Positions 34,497 to 43,780 of a DNA stretch of 64,000 nt are shown here, piece after piece. The notes beneath the pieces are model-generated. The model made no database searches. It had not been told where the DNA came from and saw only the letters and a list, made by a program, of their open reading frames with translations. Origin of the DNA: Halobacillus sp. A5 (GTDB taxonomy: Bacteria; Bacillota; Bacilli; Bacillales; Halobacillaceae); the NCBI RefSeq assembly GCF_024189315.1, contig NZ_JAIZEO010000003.1, forward strand, positions 62,001-126,000. The letters run 5' to 3'. The translations under genes were made by a program, and so were the position numbers. Numbering within the stretch: the first letter of the stretch is position 1; each line of letters opens with the position of its first letter.

Positions 34497-34540
34497 GTGC
34501 GGCTAAAACATTGCGATTTAATAAACTGACTATCTAGGTG

Positions 34541-35208
34541 TTAAGGGGTGAACAGCTTCCAGTGCCCCTCGGAAACAACTTCAACGGCTCCATCCGTCAC
34601 TTTGATGGCCGTTTGATCGTCAATTGCGTACCCTGGCACTGAGACGCTGGCGGCCCACTTTTCTGCATTGGCCAAAGTATTGTCCGGTAACATCTCGTTG
34701 ACCTAGGTGAGGGAACAATGCAAAATCGACAAGACCCAGCGTTTTATCTCCCCTTGTGGGCGGACGCCAGCCTACGAATTCTTCACCGATATTCGGGGCC
34801 ATTACCATACTCCCAGCGCTCATTCCTACATAGACTGCATTAAGTGATGGCAAGAGGTCTGCCAGGCCGGATTGTTGCATCCAGTGGTACAGGTAGAGGG
34901 CGTCTCCGCCTGAGACTAGCAGGACGTCCGTCTCCCGGACAAGCGGTGCCCAGCGTTCTTCGTCGATGCTTGGCAGCGCTGTGAGCTCCAGCACGCCGAC
35001 TGACTTCCATCCCAGGTCAACCATGGGGTTCTCGGAATTCCCGCTCAGGAACTCCCAGGCTTTGACGCCGGGACCAACCCAGGGGTGTCCATACATCGCA
35101 GTGGGGATGCACAGAGCGTTGGAATCGGCGATCGGCTTGCTCAGCATGTCAACCAGCGCGTTGTGGATCCTCGAGTTAGACGCCCGCCGACGTTAGCAGA
35201 AGTTTCAT
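34541..35208 (-). pseudogene. Peptidase E (S51) gene with two frameshifts, GC-rich
   Basis: Starts MKLLLTSAGV at 35208 (GGAGG 7 nt upstream), shifts frame near 35180, continues MLSKPIADSNALCIPTA ... VYVGMSAGSMVMAPNIGEEF (nucleophile Ser in GMSAGS), shifts again near 34710 and ends KVTDGAVEVVSEGHWKLFTP at 34541. GC content is much higher than in the surrounding DNA, so it probably came from a high-GC donor and then decayed. Reversed relative to the array. Confidence 0.85.
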
Positions 35209-35762
35209 TCCAAATCCTCCAAATAATTATGCAACATATGTTTTTCCTCCTTAGGTTCCGGAATCCAGTTCTTTTTCACGTAAACATTTCTTTTGTTGAT
35301 TCACTAACTGCCATATACTGAAAGGCAGGCAAAAAATCACTTTTTCTATGTTTGAATTCCCCTATTCATTTTATCATGTTTCCTCCTTATCAGGATTTAA
35401 TCTTATTTATTGTTCTGAGATTCAAGAGGAGAAATCTCTAATCGGACTTCTTACAGAAACAGGTGCTAATCTTCAAGAAAGGGTTCACTAACCTATTCCG
35501 AATTAGTACGTGGCCAGAAGACTTTTCTTCTAGGGAGCAAGTTTATATTTGTCTTTTATGATAAAATCGGGCATAGTTGGTTTGTAAAATAAATTCAAAC
35601 ATAAAATTAGAAAGAGACTCACCGTTAGGGATGATTTTGCTACCCCATATATTTTAAAGTGATATGAAAGCAATGAGTAATCTTAATGAGTTCTTCCAAT
35701 TAAAGAACAATTGAAGCTCAGACTACTTTGTCTGAGCTTTTTCTAAATCTTGATCAATTGAT
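35209..35762. other. Gene-poor interval to the right of the array
   Basis: AT-rich DNA with many stops in all frames. The only clear element is a hairpin AAGCTCAGA / TCTGAGCTTTTT (35714-35741), a plus-strand terminator-like structure. No gene or repeat was recognised. Confidence 0.5.
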
Positions 35763-35994
35763 TTAATTAGGAACAACTGCGAAAGCATAAATGTCATATT
35801 GAGGATTTTGTACATCCTCAGTATTGCAGTTATCATTACATGTATATACTGGCTCTAGTTCGTAATTCTCACCACCTGTATTGATAGTTATTTCTTCATT
35901 CAATCCCTCATCCTCATTATTAGTATTTGTAGTCTCTTCAAGAGCAGCCTGCTAAACTAATTAAAACAAAAAGCAATAATAGAAAATTGTTCAT
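35763..35994 (-). pseudogene. Small lipoprotein gene with a 1-nt frameshift after the lipobox
   Basis: MNNFLLLLFVLISLAGC (lipobox LAGC) with AAGGATGG upstream, then one extra T shifts the frame. The continuing frame reads LEETTNTNNEDEGLNEEITI ... EPVYTCNDNCNTEDVQ and ends AFAVVPN. The two parts together make a plausible 76-residue lipoprotein. Confidence 0.65.
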
Positions 35995-36190
35995 TATGTA
36001 CCATCCTTAGAAATGTTTAAATGTTACGGTGGAGATTGTAATACCCCAGCTTCTTGTAATCCATTGTTACAGAAACGGGGACGGTTATGAAATGTCATTG
36101 CTTTCTCCACAATAAAGCGCAACTTCTTAATAAAAAAGTTGCGCCGTTTTCAGGGTGAAAAATGATTCACCTTCCGACAAGGAGGAAATA

Positions 36191-36406
36191 TTAATCTTCT
36201 AAAACAAACCCATATAAATAGGCGGCTAACCGATCAAAGTCTTTATCAGTGGAACATTCAATTTGTAGATCAATAAAAGTCATGACGATTTCTTCATCAT
36301 CAAACGGAAAATGGCTGTTATCTACGTTACTCAGGATCTCTCTGTTGGAGAGGCCCTTATTTCGTAATACTTCAACTGCTTGCTTCATCGAAGATATTTC
36401 TGCCAT
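36191..36406 (-). CDS. Small acidic protein
   Basis: 71 residues. MAEISSMKQAVEVLRNKGLS then an acidic, soluble tail (CSTDKDFDRLAAYLYGFVLE). ATG at 36406 with AGGGGGCG upstream; a longer frame to 36445 has no site. A hairpin GCGCAACTT / AAGTTGCGC (about 36117-36144) downstream can serve as terminator. No family recognised. Confidence 0.6.
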   Translation of the reverse strand: MAEISSMKQAVEVLRNKGLSNREILSNVDNSHFPFDDEEIVMTFIDLQIECSTDKDFDRLAAYLYGFVLED

Positions 36407-36596
36407 GTGTACGCCCCCTAATAAAATGAAATGATTGACTCCCATTCTTTACCACTGTAAAAGGTCGAGGATCAGGTACTTTCATTTGAGCTATTATATG
36501 GTGAAATAAATATAATAGTATATAGAAAGTATAAGCTTATGATTTTTGATATGTCAAACACTTGAAGAGGATTATTTTTACAAACTAAACCGTCAT

Positions 36597-36662
36597 AAAA
36601 AGGTGCCTGCCCCTTACTACGGCAATACTTTAGTGTAGTGGGGGCAGTGGCACCTTTTTTTA
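36597..36662. terminator. Strong bidirectional hairpin
   Basis: AAAAAGGTGCCTGCCCC...TACTA and GTAGTGGGGGCAGTGGCACC with T7 form a long imperfect stem, T-rich on both strands. It sits alone between two small genes. Confidence 0.65.
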
Positions 36663-36796
36663 TGTTGGAACGAGGGAGAGATGTGAATTGTTGGCCATTG
36701 TAAGCTTGTCCGAGAAATGCCTGTAATGTTAAACAATATATTGAAGTTGCTAGATAAGTGTTGGACAATATTACCAGGACTGAAAGAGGTGATTTG

Positions 36797-37033
36797 TTGA
36801 AAATTGTTAAACTTATATTGTCGGTTTTGGTGATTTCCCTAGCCGTTTACGGATTAGTAACAGGAGAACCAATTAAGGTCATTCCATACTCGATGATGTT
36901 TTTAGAAGCTTATATGGTGGTTCTGGGTATTGATGAGTTTAATAAAAAGAAGAATTCATACATAGGTTACATTCAAGTTGTCGTTGGAATTATTGCTTTC
37001 TATGTGTCTTATCAGGCGTTTATTTCTACCTGA
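36797..37033 (+). CDS. DUF3953-like small membrane protein
   Basis: 78 residues from TTG 36797 (AGAGGTG upstream). Three hydrophobic segments; VYGLVTGEPIKVIPYSMMFL then VVLGIDEFNKKK resembles DUF3953/YczI of bacilli. Ends just before a 17-bp perfect hairpin shared with the convergent ABC gene. Confidence 0.6.
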   Translation: MKIVKLILSVLVISLAVYGLVTGEPIKVIPYSMMFLEAYMVVLGIDEFNKKKNSYIGYIQVVVGIIAFYVSYQAFIST

Positions 37034-37090
37034 GCCCATAGATGAATCCCCAAAGAGCCAGTTTTTTCGGTATTATCATACGTCCAATAA

Positions 37091-37130
37091 TCCTAAGAGC
37101 TCTCCACAATGTAGTGGAGAGCTCTTAGGA
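37091..37130. terminator. Perfect 17-bp hairpin between convergent genes
   Basis: TCCTAAGAGCTCTCCAC / GTGGAGAGCTCTTAGGA with a 6-nt loop, directly abutting the ABC transporter stop codon. Probably a shared terminator, though the T tracts are weak. Confidence 0.7.
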
Positions 37131-38873
37131 TTAAACTTGAACTTGAAACTGTCTGGAATATAATTGAGAATATGGACCTTCTCTCTCAAGCAAGGTCTCA
37201 TGGGTTCCCTCTTCTACGATTCTTCCTTTCGATAACACCACAATTCTTTCAGCGTTTCGTATCGTAGATAGCCGGTGGGCAATCACTAACGTGGTCCGTC
37301 CCTCAGCTAATGTCTCCAGGGACTCCTTTACAATGTTCTCACTTTCATTGTCTAAAGCACTCGTAGCTTCGTCTAGAATGAGTATAGGAGGATTCTTTAA
37401 GAATACGCGAGCGATACTTAAACGCTGCTTTTGCCCTCCAGATAAACGAACGCCTCGTTGACCTATTTCAGACTGGTATCCTTGAGGCAGCTTCATGATA
37501 AATTCATGCGCATTCGCCTGCTTCGCTGCACTTATGACATCCTCATCTGTCGCTTCAGGGTAACCGTAGCGAATATTATCTAAGACCGTGCCTGAAAAAA
37601 GATACACGTCTTGCTGGACGGTCCCGATGCTGTTTCTTAAGAAGGACAAGTCAAGATCTTTAACATCCTTTCCATCGAGATAGACTCCTCCATCTGTAAC
37701 CTCATAAAAACGTGGAATAAGTGAGCTTAGAGTGGTCTTCCCGACTCCTGAAGGACCTACAACGGCTACGTACTCGCCAGGTGAAACCCTAAAGGATAAT
37801 TGCTCAAACACGGGAGGTAACGATCGATCATATTGAAAAGATACGTCTTTAAACTCGATGTGACCCCTCAGGCTCGTAATTGTTTTTGCGTGAGCATTAT
37901 TTTTTATAGAGGGTGGGAGGTTCATCATTTCCATAAACCGTTGAAACCCTGTAATCCCCTCTTGGAATTGAGTACTCATATGGGTGAGTCGCTGCATCGG
38001 TTCAACCATAAACCCGATATACAACAAAAACGTAATTAAGTCAGGCAAATCAAGAGAAGCATTCATGATTTGAATGGTACCAAAAATGACTACCGTAATG
38101 GTGATCAGTTGAATGAAAGCTTCTGTTCCATTAAAAAAGTAAGCCTCCGCTTGGTAGGTTCCTTTTCGGCTTTCTAAAAATCGAGCATTCTCTCTGTTGA
38201 ATTTTCTAATTTCCTCATCTTCATTTGCAAATGATTGGACCACTCGTATGCCAGCCAGGCTGTCTTCCACCTGAGCATTCACATCACCAATTCGCTCCTT
38301 ATTATTCATCAAAGCACGGTTCAGTCTCTTATTAAAGTATAAGGAAAAGAAACCGAGGACAGGCAAGAAACAAAAGACAGCTATGGTGAGGGGAGCATTG
38401 ATAAAAAATAAAATCACAAAAGCTCCGAGAAAACGAACGAAATATTTAACGTAATCTTCTGGACCATGGTGATACAGCTCGGAAACCAGCAATAAATCAT
38501 TGGTGATTCGTGTCATCAACTGACCGGTTTTCTGCTTATCATAAAAGCTGAAAGATAGTCGCTGCATATGAGCAAAGAGTTCACTGCGCATATCACTTTC
38601 CATACGTGCTCCAATTTCGTGGCCTTTGTAATCGACAAAATAGTTTCCGATGTTTTGTAAAATCACTAATATTAACATGACACCACCGACCCATAAGACT
38701 TCATCGAAGGCCGTGGATAAATTTCCTTCCAACACGTCTTTCGTGACATAACGAACGAGCAAAGGAAACAATAGAGTGAGCGAGGAAGTGATCAACGCAC
38801 ATAATAAAACAACAAGAAAAATGTTTAGATACGGCTTATAATACGAAAGGAATTTTTTTACTGGAAAGCTCAT
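37131..38873 (-). CDS. ABC half-transporter (permease + ATPase), multidrug/lipid exporter type
   Basis: 580 residues: six membrane segments in residues 1-310 and an ATPase domain after about 335. Walker A GPSGVGKTT, the Q-loop in IGTVQQDVYLFSG, signature LSGGQKQR, Walker B ILILDEATS and H-loop AHRLST are all intact. Functions as a homo- or heterodimeric exporter in the cytoplasmic membrane; substrate unknown. The gene is monocistronic. Confidence 0.92.
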   Translation of the reverse strand: MSFPVKKFLSYYKPYLNIFLVVLLCALITSSLTLLFPLLVRYVTKDVLEGNLSTAFDEVLWVGGVMLILVILQNIGNYFVDYKGHEIGARMESDMRSELFAHMQRLSFSFYDKQKTGQLMTRITNDLLLVSELYHHGPEDYVKYFVRFLGAFVILFFINAPLTIAVFCFLPVLGFFSLYFNKRLNRALMNNKERIGDVNAQVEDSLAGIRVVQSFANEDEEIRKFNRENARFLESRKGTYQAEAYFFNGTEAFIQLITITVVIFGTIQIMNASLDLPDLITFLLYIGFMVEPMQRLTHMSTQFQEGITGFQRFMEMMNLPPSIKNNAHAKTITSLRGHIEFKDVSFQYDRSLPPVFEQLSFRVSPGEYVAVVGPSGVGKTTLSSLIPRFYEVTDGGVYLDGKDVKDLDLSFLRNSIGTVQQDVYLFSGTVLDNIRYGYPEATDEDVISAAKQANAHEFIMKLPQGYQSEIGQRGVRLSGGQKQRLSIARVFLKNPPILILDEATSALDNESENIVKESLETLAEGRTTLVIAHRLSTIRNAERIVVLSKGRIVEEGTHETLLEREGPYSQLYSRQFQVQV

Positions 38874-39111
38874 ATTTTGCCCCTTTATTGTGTTATTGGC
38901 TTAAACACATACAAGGGGGACCGTAAACGTTTAGGAAGGCGTTCCACCCTTATATGTTGGTACGGTAAAAGTGATCATGTTTTTCATGTAAACAACCTCC
39001 TTTTCGTTGATTAATATAATAGTAAACGATTTCATTGTGAAATTGAAGATGGAACAAGTTAAAACAAAAAAAGAAAACGTAATGCTGCGTATCTATGATT
39101 TTTGTCCTCTA

Positions 39112-39169
39112 ATGTGCAACACTATGGTTGCTTCTTAATGTGGAGACGTGCTATACTTTGGTTGCACAT
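39112..39169 (+). promoter_or_regulatory. Promoter and inverted-repeat operator of the SRPBCC-ArsR operon
   Basis: ATGTGCAAC (39112-39120) and GTTGCACAT (39161-39169) form a perfect 9-bp inverted repeat with a 40-bp spacer containing a promoter (TTGCTT 39128, 18 bp, TATACT 39152). A dimeric ArsR binding each half would cover the promoter. Confidence 0.6.
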
Positions 39170-39185
39170 ATAAGGAGGAGTAATA

Positions 39186-39617
39186 ATGGATAATGATCAA
39201 ATTAATAGAGAAATTTTCATTAATGCACCCATCCAAACGGTATGGGAGTTAATTAGCCTACCGGCGTGGTGGGTTGGTGATGCACCAGGTCCAGATAAAG
39301 TTCAAGTAGATGGATCACGAGTGGTGGCAGACACGAAATATGGACAATTTCCGGTGTTGATTGAACAATCAGAGCCGCCAAACTACCTGGCATGTCGGTG
39401 GGCGAGTTCATTTCCCGGAGAGGAGCCAAAAGGGGAAAACTCTACACTGGTCGAGTTCAAGCTTACTTCTCAAGATGAGGGAACGTTACTTAGAGTAGTT
39501 GAAAGTGGCTTTTCACACCTTGCTGTATCCGAGCAAGAGCGCAGGAAGTACTATAAAGGCAATGTTCATGGCTGGGAGATGCAAACTGAAGTACTGCGAA
39601 AGCGGGCGGAGCAATAA
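39186..39617 (+). CDS. SRPBCC/AHSA1-family protein
   Basis: 143 residues, a single START-like fold (REIFINAPIQTVWELISLPAWW at the N-terminus; ESGFSHL and GWEMQTEVLRKRA at the end). Such proteins bind hydrophobic ligands in a deep cavity; in Firmicutes they are often paired with an ArsR repressor, as here. AAGGAGGAG precedes the ATG. The repressor gene starts 1 nt after its stop. Confidence 0.85.
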   Translation: MDNDQINREIFINAPIQTVWELISLPAWWVGDAPGPDKVQVDGSRVVADTKYGQFPVLIEQSEPPNYLACRWASSFPGEEPKGENSTLVEFKLTSQDEGTLLRVVESGFSHLAVSEQERRKYYKGNVHGWEMQTEVLRKRAEQ

Positions 39618-39618
39618 A

Positions 39619-39948
39619 TTGGCAGCTTCTGAGAGTAGTCATTTTGAAAGTGTCTTGATCGCCTTAGCAGACCCCACACGTCGGGAGCTGCTTGATTTAA
39701 TCGCTTTAAGAGGCCAGGCTACAGCAACAACATTAGCAGCTGCGGTAACGGTATCCCGCCAGGCAGTGGTAAAACATTTAACCATCTTAAAAGAGGCAGG
39801 GCTCGTATCCAGCAATCGTGTGGGGCGGGAAGTCAGGTACAAGGTGTGTACCCGGCAGCTGTCTTCAACAGCGGAGTGGATGGCGAATCTAGCTGCTGAT
39901 TGGGATAGAAAGTTAGATTGGATTAAGCGCACAGCAGAAGATTCGTAA
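39619..39948 (+). CDS. ArsR-family HTH regulator
   Basis: 109 residues from TTG 39619 (GGAG 7 nt upstream). The winged helix is ALADPTRRELLDLIALRGQA then AAVTVSRQAVVKHLTILKEA and a beta wing SNRVGREVRYKV. No metal-binding Cys pair, so it belongs to the ArsR branch co-encoded with SRPBCC proteins. Probably autoregulates the operon through the inverted repeat upstream. Confidence 0.88.
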   Translation: MAASESSHFESVLIALADPTRRELLDLIALRGQATATTLAAAVTVSRQAVVKHLTILKEAGLVSSNRVGREVRYKVCTRQLSSTAEWMANLAADWDRKLDWIKRTAEDS

Positions 39949-40004
39949 ATGAAAATTAAATAATGATGACCTAATGGTTAATAAATTTACTTGGAGGGAT
40001 TCCT

Positions 40005-40295
40005 TTGACAGCAGAAAAAAGTTTAAGGGTTTGTGAAAAGGGACATAAGTATTACAAAAGTAGTGAGTGTCCAAGTTGTCCTGCGTGTGATAAAGAAAAT
40101 AAGCCTAAAAACAGCTTCCTTTCGAATCTTAGTTCACCTGCAAGAAATGCGTTGATTCACAAAGAGATTGATACTTTGAAACAACTATCAACGTTCACTG
40201 AAAAAGAAATTCTGCAAATTCACGGGATTGGACCGTCTTCCTTACCTACTATGAGAAAATTATTAGAAGAAGAAGGGTTATCATTTAAAGAATAA
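40005..40295 (+). CDS. Zinc-ribbon + helix-hairpin-helix (RNA polymerase alpha-CTD-like) protein
   Basis: 96 residues from TTG 40005 (GGAGGG 8 nt upstream). An N-terminal CPSC-PAC cysteine cluster with C10 suggests a zinc knuckle, and ALIHKEIDTLKQLSTFTEKE then ILQIHGIGPSSLPTMRKLL is an HhH like that of the alpha subunit C-terminal domain. Probably nucleic-acid binding. Function unknown. Followed by a hairpin at 40292-40320. Confidence 0.75.
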   Translation: MTAEKSLRVCEKGHKYYKSSECPSCPACDKENKPKNSFLSNLSSPARNALIHKEIDTLKQLSTFTEKEILQIHGIGPSSLPTMRKLLEEEGLSFKE

Positions 40296-40609
40296 ATAAA
40301 CGGCTTTAATCGTTTATTTGCTGTCTTTTCTATTTCCCAAAAGTTGATAAATGAAATAATACCCCAGCTGTGACTAATGGATACACTATAATACATAATA
40401 AATATTCTTAGGTTCATCTATAGAATTGGCTATAGTTAACACTAAAAATAGCCAATATAACTCTTAATCTGCAGACTGCTTTCTAAAGAAAGGGATATAT
40501 ATTTTGGAGTATGAGGAGGAGGATAGATTTGACAGGAGTTTTTCCTTTAAAGATAAATTTTCCTTTAAGGTTAAAAGAAAGTGAAGACAAAAAGTTGGGA
40601 GGAAACAAA

Positions 40610-41095
40610 ATGACAACTCAAGTCAAAATCACTCATAGTTTCAATGCTCCACGTGGAGAGGTATTTAAAGCATTCACCGACTCAGAACATTTGCAGAACT
40701 GGTGGGGGCCAAAAGGATGGGCGTTTAACGTTTCTAAATCAGATTTCCGTACGGGTGGTGTTTTTCATTACAGCCAGAAACCAGATGACGGCGATGCAAT
40801 GTGGGTTAAGTTTGTATACAATGAAATTATTGTACCAGAGAAAATTGTGTATACCAGTATCTTTTCTGATGAGGAAGGTAACATTATCCGTGCCCCCTTT
40901 AATGAAAAATGGCCTTTAGAAACCCTGAATACCCTAACGTTTATCGAGGACGAAGGAAAAACAACGATTACAGATGTCGTGACTCCTGTATCAGCAGCCG
41001 AAGAGGAGATTAAAATATTTGGAGAATCACAAACCATGGTTTATGAAGGATTTTCAGGCACCTTCCAGCAATTAGAAGATTATTTGTCGAAGTAA
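40610..41095 (+). CDS. SRPBCC/AHSA1-family protein
   Basis: 161 residues. ITHSFNAPRGEVFKAFTDSE, WWGPKGW and the C-terminal MVYEGFSGTFQQLEDYLSK are typical of the AHSA1/SMU440-like group. TTGGGAGG lies before the ATG at 40610; a frame reaching 40511 has no convincing site. Ligand unknown. Confidence 0.85.
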   Translation: MTTQVKITHSFNAPRGEVFKAFTDSEHLQNWWGPKGWAFNVSKSDFRTGGVFHYSQKPDDGDAMWVKFVYNEIIVPEKIVYTSIFSDEEGNIIRAPFNEKWPLETLNTLTFIEDEGKTTITDVVTPVSAAEEEIKIFGESQTMVYEGFSGTFQQLEDYLSK

Positions 41096-41154
41096 TCGAC
41101 ATAAGCATAATTTTGATATTTATGAATGGATGAACTTGTAAAGTACATCGGGTA

Positions 41155-41201
41155 AAAGTAATCCGCCGCGAGACGACAGATCAAGGGGGGATTACTTTTT
41201 T
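41155..41201 (+). terminator. Terminator after the SRPBCC gene
   Basis: AAAAGTAATCC pairs with GGATTACTTTTTT across a 22-nt loop. Confidence 0.7.
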
Positions 41202-41325
41202 GATGACGGTAGCCTGTGTTCAGAGCTGCAAATGCTGCCGCAGATATTTTTAGTAAGTCTTCATGGATTGAGACATATCATTAATAACACTTAGGGTGTC
41301 TAGCCAATTGATAAGGGGTGGGGAT

Positions 41326-42087
41326 TTGTTAGGATATTACAGCAGTTTATCATCTGAGGTATATGATATGGATAAACCAGTGGGTCATTCATTCGGGGAT
41401 GTGAAATTTTACATCGATCGATTAAGTTCTGTTCATGGAACTATTCTTGAGCCTGCAACAGGAACTGGACGTATTCTTATTCCACTTTTGGAAGAGGGAA
41501 TGGATGTTGATGGTTTTGATAGTTCGTCAGATATGTTGGAAATATGCCGGGAAAATTGCGAAAAAAGAAGTCTGACTCCTAATCTTTTCCATGCCCAAAT
41601 GGAATCTTTTTCATTGGAGACGGAATATGAAGCGATTATTATCCCGACAGGAACTTTTTTGTTGCTGCACGAAAGAGATACCTCCATCCAAGCATTGAAG
41701 AACTTTTATAAGCATCTACGTAACGGAGGAAAGCTCATTCTCGATATATTTTTACAAACGGAAGCGCCTGTGGGGGAAGTTTCTACAAGGTCTTGGGAGT
41801 GTGCGAATGGAGATGTGATCACGTTGGAAGATAAAAAAGTTGACGTAGATTACGTTCGCCAGTATACGATTTCTCATGGGCGTTATGAGAGATGGAGGAA
41901 TGGTAAACTTATAGAAACTGAACTGGAACGTTTTCCGCTTCGCTGGTACGGCATTGAAGAATTTAAAATGATTCTTGGAGATGTGGGGTTCCAGAATATT
42001 GAAATCTCTTCAAACTATAACCTTGGTGAATATCCGACCTCTCCGGATCAAATAGTAACTTTTGAAGCCGTGAAAATAAAAGAGTGA
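41326..42087 (+). CDS. Class I SAM-dependent methyltransferase
   Basis: 253 residues. Motif I ILEPATGTGRILIPLLEEG, an acidic end of strand 2 in VDGFDSSSDML and the post-I motifs are visible; a C-terminal WYGIEEFKMIL completes the fold. TTG at 41326 chosen because AGGGG lies 7 nt upstream; an in-frame GTG at 41296 is less likely. Substrate unknown. Confidence 0.82.
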   Translation: MLGYYSSLSSEVYDMDKPVGHSFGDVKFYIDRLSSVHGTILEPATGTGRILIPLLEEGMDVDGFDSSSDMLEICRENCEKRSLTPNLFHAQMESFSLETEYEAIIIPTGTFLLLHERDTSIQALKNFYKHLRNGGKLILDIFLQTEAPVGEVSTRSWECANGDVITLEDKKVDVDYVRQYTISHGRYERWRNGKLIETELERFPLRWYGIEEFKMILGDVGFQNIEISSNYNLGEYPTSPDQIVTFEAVKIKE

Positions 42088-42292
42088 ATTTTAATTTAAT
42101 AAAAAACAGGGCGTTTTATGGTCAGGGAAGTTCTGCATTTAATCAGGTCTGATATATTTTGCGATCTAACTGTAAGGCGTTCATTTGTTTATTTCTAAAA
42201 AGTAAAAACAACAGAGTAATGATACACCTGACTAAGTAATTATGTATGGGGCTTTATTTTTAGTTATCTTTTAAAGAAGAGGAGGAGTGTCT

Positions 42293-43030
42293 ATGAAAAA
42301 GAAATCTATCTATTTATCACTTTTCCTATTAATGTTTACATTATCTGTAATTACCTTAAACCTGGTAAACACCAAAGTTAACAACCTTTTCGTCGGGATT
42401 CAATGGGCAGCTCTTATACCCGCTGCATTTATAATGGCGTCCATACCAGGCGCCAATCAGATCCTTTCTCTGAGAAACGGACTGAGAAAAGGGGCAAAAA
42501 CAGCAATCATAGCGGTCACAGGAAGGTTTACTGCTTTTGCCTTAATGGTGATGGCTGTTTCTTTCGGGCTACATACTATTCTTCATACATCCACCATTGT
42601 CTTTACCATTATTAAATGGGTTGGCGTTATTTATTTAGGCTGGCTTGGGGTGAAGACAATCTTAACGAGTAGGAACGAGTATGATGATGAACAGGTAGAG
42701 GGGAATGAATCCACAAGGGGTCCCTTGAATGCCTGGTATTATGCGAAGCAGGAGTTTATGGTGGCAGCAGCTAACCCTAAAGCCTTATTGTTGTTTACTG
42801 TTTTTCTTCCTCAATTTATCTCTCCTGACATGGGTGATGCTGGAGGTCAAATCCTGATTGCAGGCGCTGTCTATATATTGATTGAATTCATTTGTGCGAC
42901 GGTATATGCCACAGTGGGAGGAGAGCTTAAAAGCATTGGGCTGAGCGGAAGGGTCAAAAGGAATTTGGACCGTCTGACGGGCGGAGTAATGATTGCTTTA
43001 GCCGCCTGGCTGTCTACGGACAAAAGATAA
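42293..43030 (+). CDS. LysE/RhtB-family amino acid exporter
   Basis: 245 residues, six or more membrane segments. The family motif region ASIPGANQILSLRNGLRKGAK follows the first segments, and AAANPKALLLFTVFLPQF is the conserved central part. Exports amino acids or related compounds. ATG at 42293 with GGAGGAG upstream. It carries an extra N-terminal hydrophobic segment (residues 6-26) compared with most LysE proteins. Confidence 0.85.
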   Translation: MKKKSIYLSLFLLMFTLSVITLNLVNTKVNNLFVGIQWAALIPAAFIMASIPGANQILSLRNGLRKGAKTAIIAVTGRFTAFALMVMAVSFGLHTILHTSTIVFTIIKWVGVIYLGWLGVKTILTSRNEYDDEQVEGNESTRGPLNAWYYAKQEFMVAAANPKALLLFTVFLPQFISPDMGDAGGQILIAGAVYILIEFICATVYATVGGELKSIGLSGRVKRNLDRLTGGVMIALAAWLSTDKR

Positions 43031-43056
43031 ATAATTTTTTTGAAAGGAGAGATTTT

Positions 43057-43614
43057 ATGGCAAAGGTTATTTTAGGAATGACGATGTCACTAGACGGGTA
43101 CATCAACGACAGGAAAGGTAGTGTAAGTCGGCTGTATCAGGATTTAGAGGAGCTTCGGGAAAGCGAAGTTCTTCAAGAATCCATCCGAAATACCGGAGCT
43201 GTGGTCATGGGAAGAAACGCTTATGATATAGCAGATGATCCGGATTTGTATGCGGGAAATTACGAGTATCAAGTGCCAATTTTTGTGCTTTGCGGGAATC
43301 AACCTCAAAAACACCCGAAAGAGTCGGATCAGCTGACCTTTACCTTCGTCACTCAGGGTGTTGAAACGGCTATTGCTCAGGCAAGAGAAGCTGCCGGAGA
43401 TAAAGATGTCACAGTCATAGGCGGCGCGAGCACCATTCAGCAGTGCATCAAAGCAGGGCTCGCAGATGAATTGGAGATCGATATCATGCCGGTGCTTCTG
43501 TGTGGAGGTCTTAAGTTATTTGACCACATAGGCGAATCTCCGATTGAATTGGAAAAAGTGAAGGTAAAGGAGATCGGGGAAAGAACTAGTATGCACTTTC
43601 GTGTGGTGAAATAG
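43057..43614 (+). CDS. Dihydrofolate reductase-family / RibD C-terminal domain protein
   Basis: 185 residues. KVILGMTMSLDGYINDRKGS, VVMGRNAYDIADDP and VTVIGGASTIQQCIKAGLAD are typical of stand-alone RibD-C proteins (YyaP/YwjB type). Predicted NADPH-binding reductase with unknown substrate. AAAGGAGAG precedes the ATG; it lies 26 bp after the LysE gene. Confidence 0.85.
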   Translation: MAKVILGMTMSLDGYINDRKGSVSRLYQDLEELRESEVLQESIRNTGAVVMGRNAYDIADDPDLYAGNYEYQVPIFVLCGNQPQKHPKESDQLTFTFVTQGVETAIAQAREAAGDKDVTVIGGASTIQQCIKAGLADELEIDIMPVLLCGGLKLFDHIGESPIELEKVKVKEIGERTSMHFRVVK

Positions 43615-43667
43615 AGAGAATGAGCTCTTAAGAAAGTATAGAAACACCGAAAGTTTTCAATTCTTCG

Positions 43668-43706
43668 GCGAGTATTCAATAAGAATAGCCGCCTCTTTTT
43701 TTGAAA
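43668..43706 (+). terminator. Terminator resembling the array B hairpin
   Basis: CGGCGAGTATTC-AATAA-GAATAGCCGCC then T7. The AATAA loop and stem style match the cassette B hairpins although no A part is present, showing that this terminator type is not restricted to the array. Confidence 0.8.
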
Positions 43707-43720
43707 TTCTATGTATATTA

Positions 43721-43774
43721 TAAGCAACTAAATAGTTTCTTGTTATTGACGGCAACCATTTAGTTGCTTAAACT
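43721..43774 (+). promoter_or_regulatory. Promoter with 13-bp inverted-repeat ArsR operator
   Basis: TAAGCAACTAAAT (43721-43733) and ATTTAGTTGCTTA (43758-43770) are perfect inverted repeats. The promoter TTGACG (43746-43751), 17 bp, TAAACT (43769-43774) overlaps the right half. The predicted transcription start coincides with the ATG at 43781. Confidence 0.7.
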
Positions 43775-43780
43775 TAAAAT

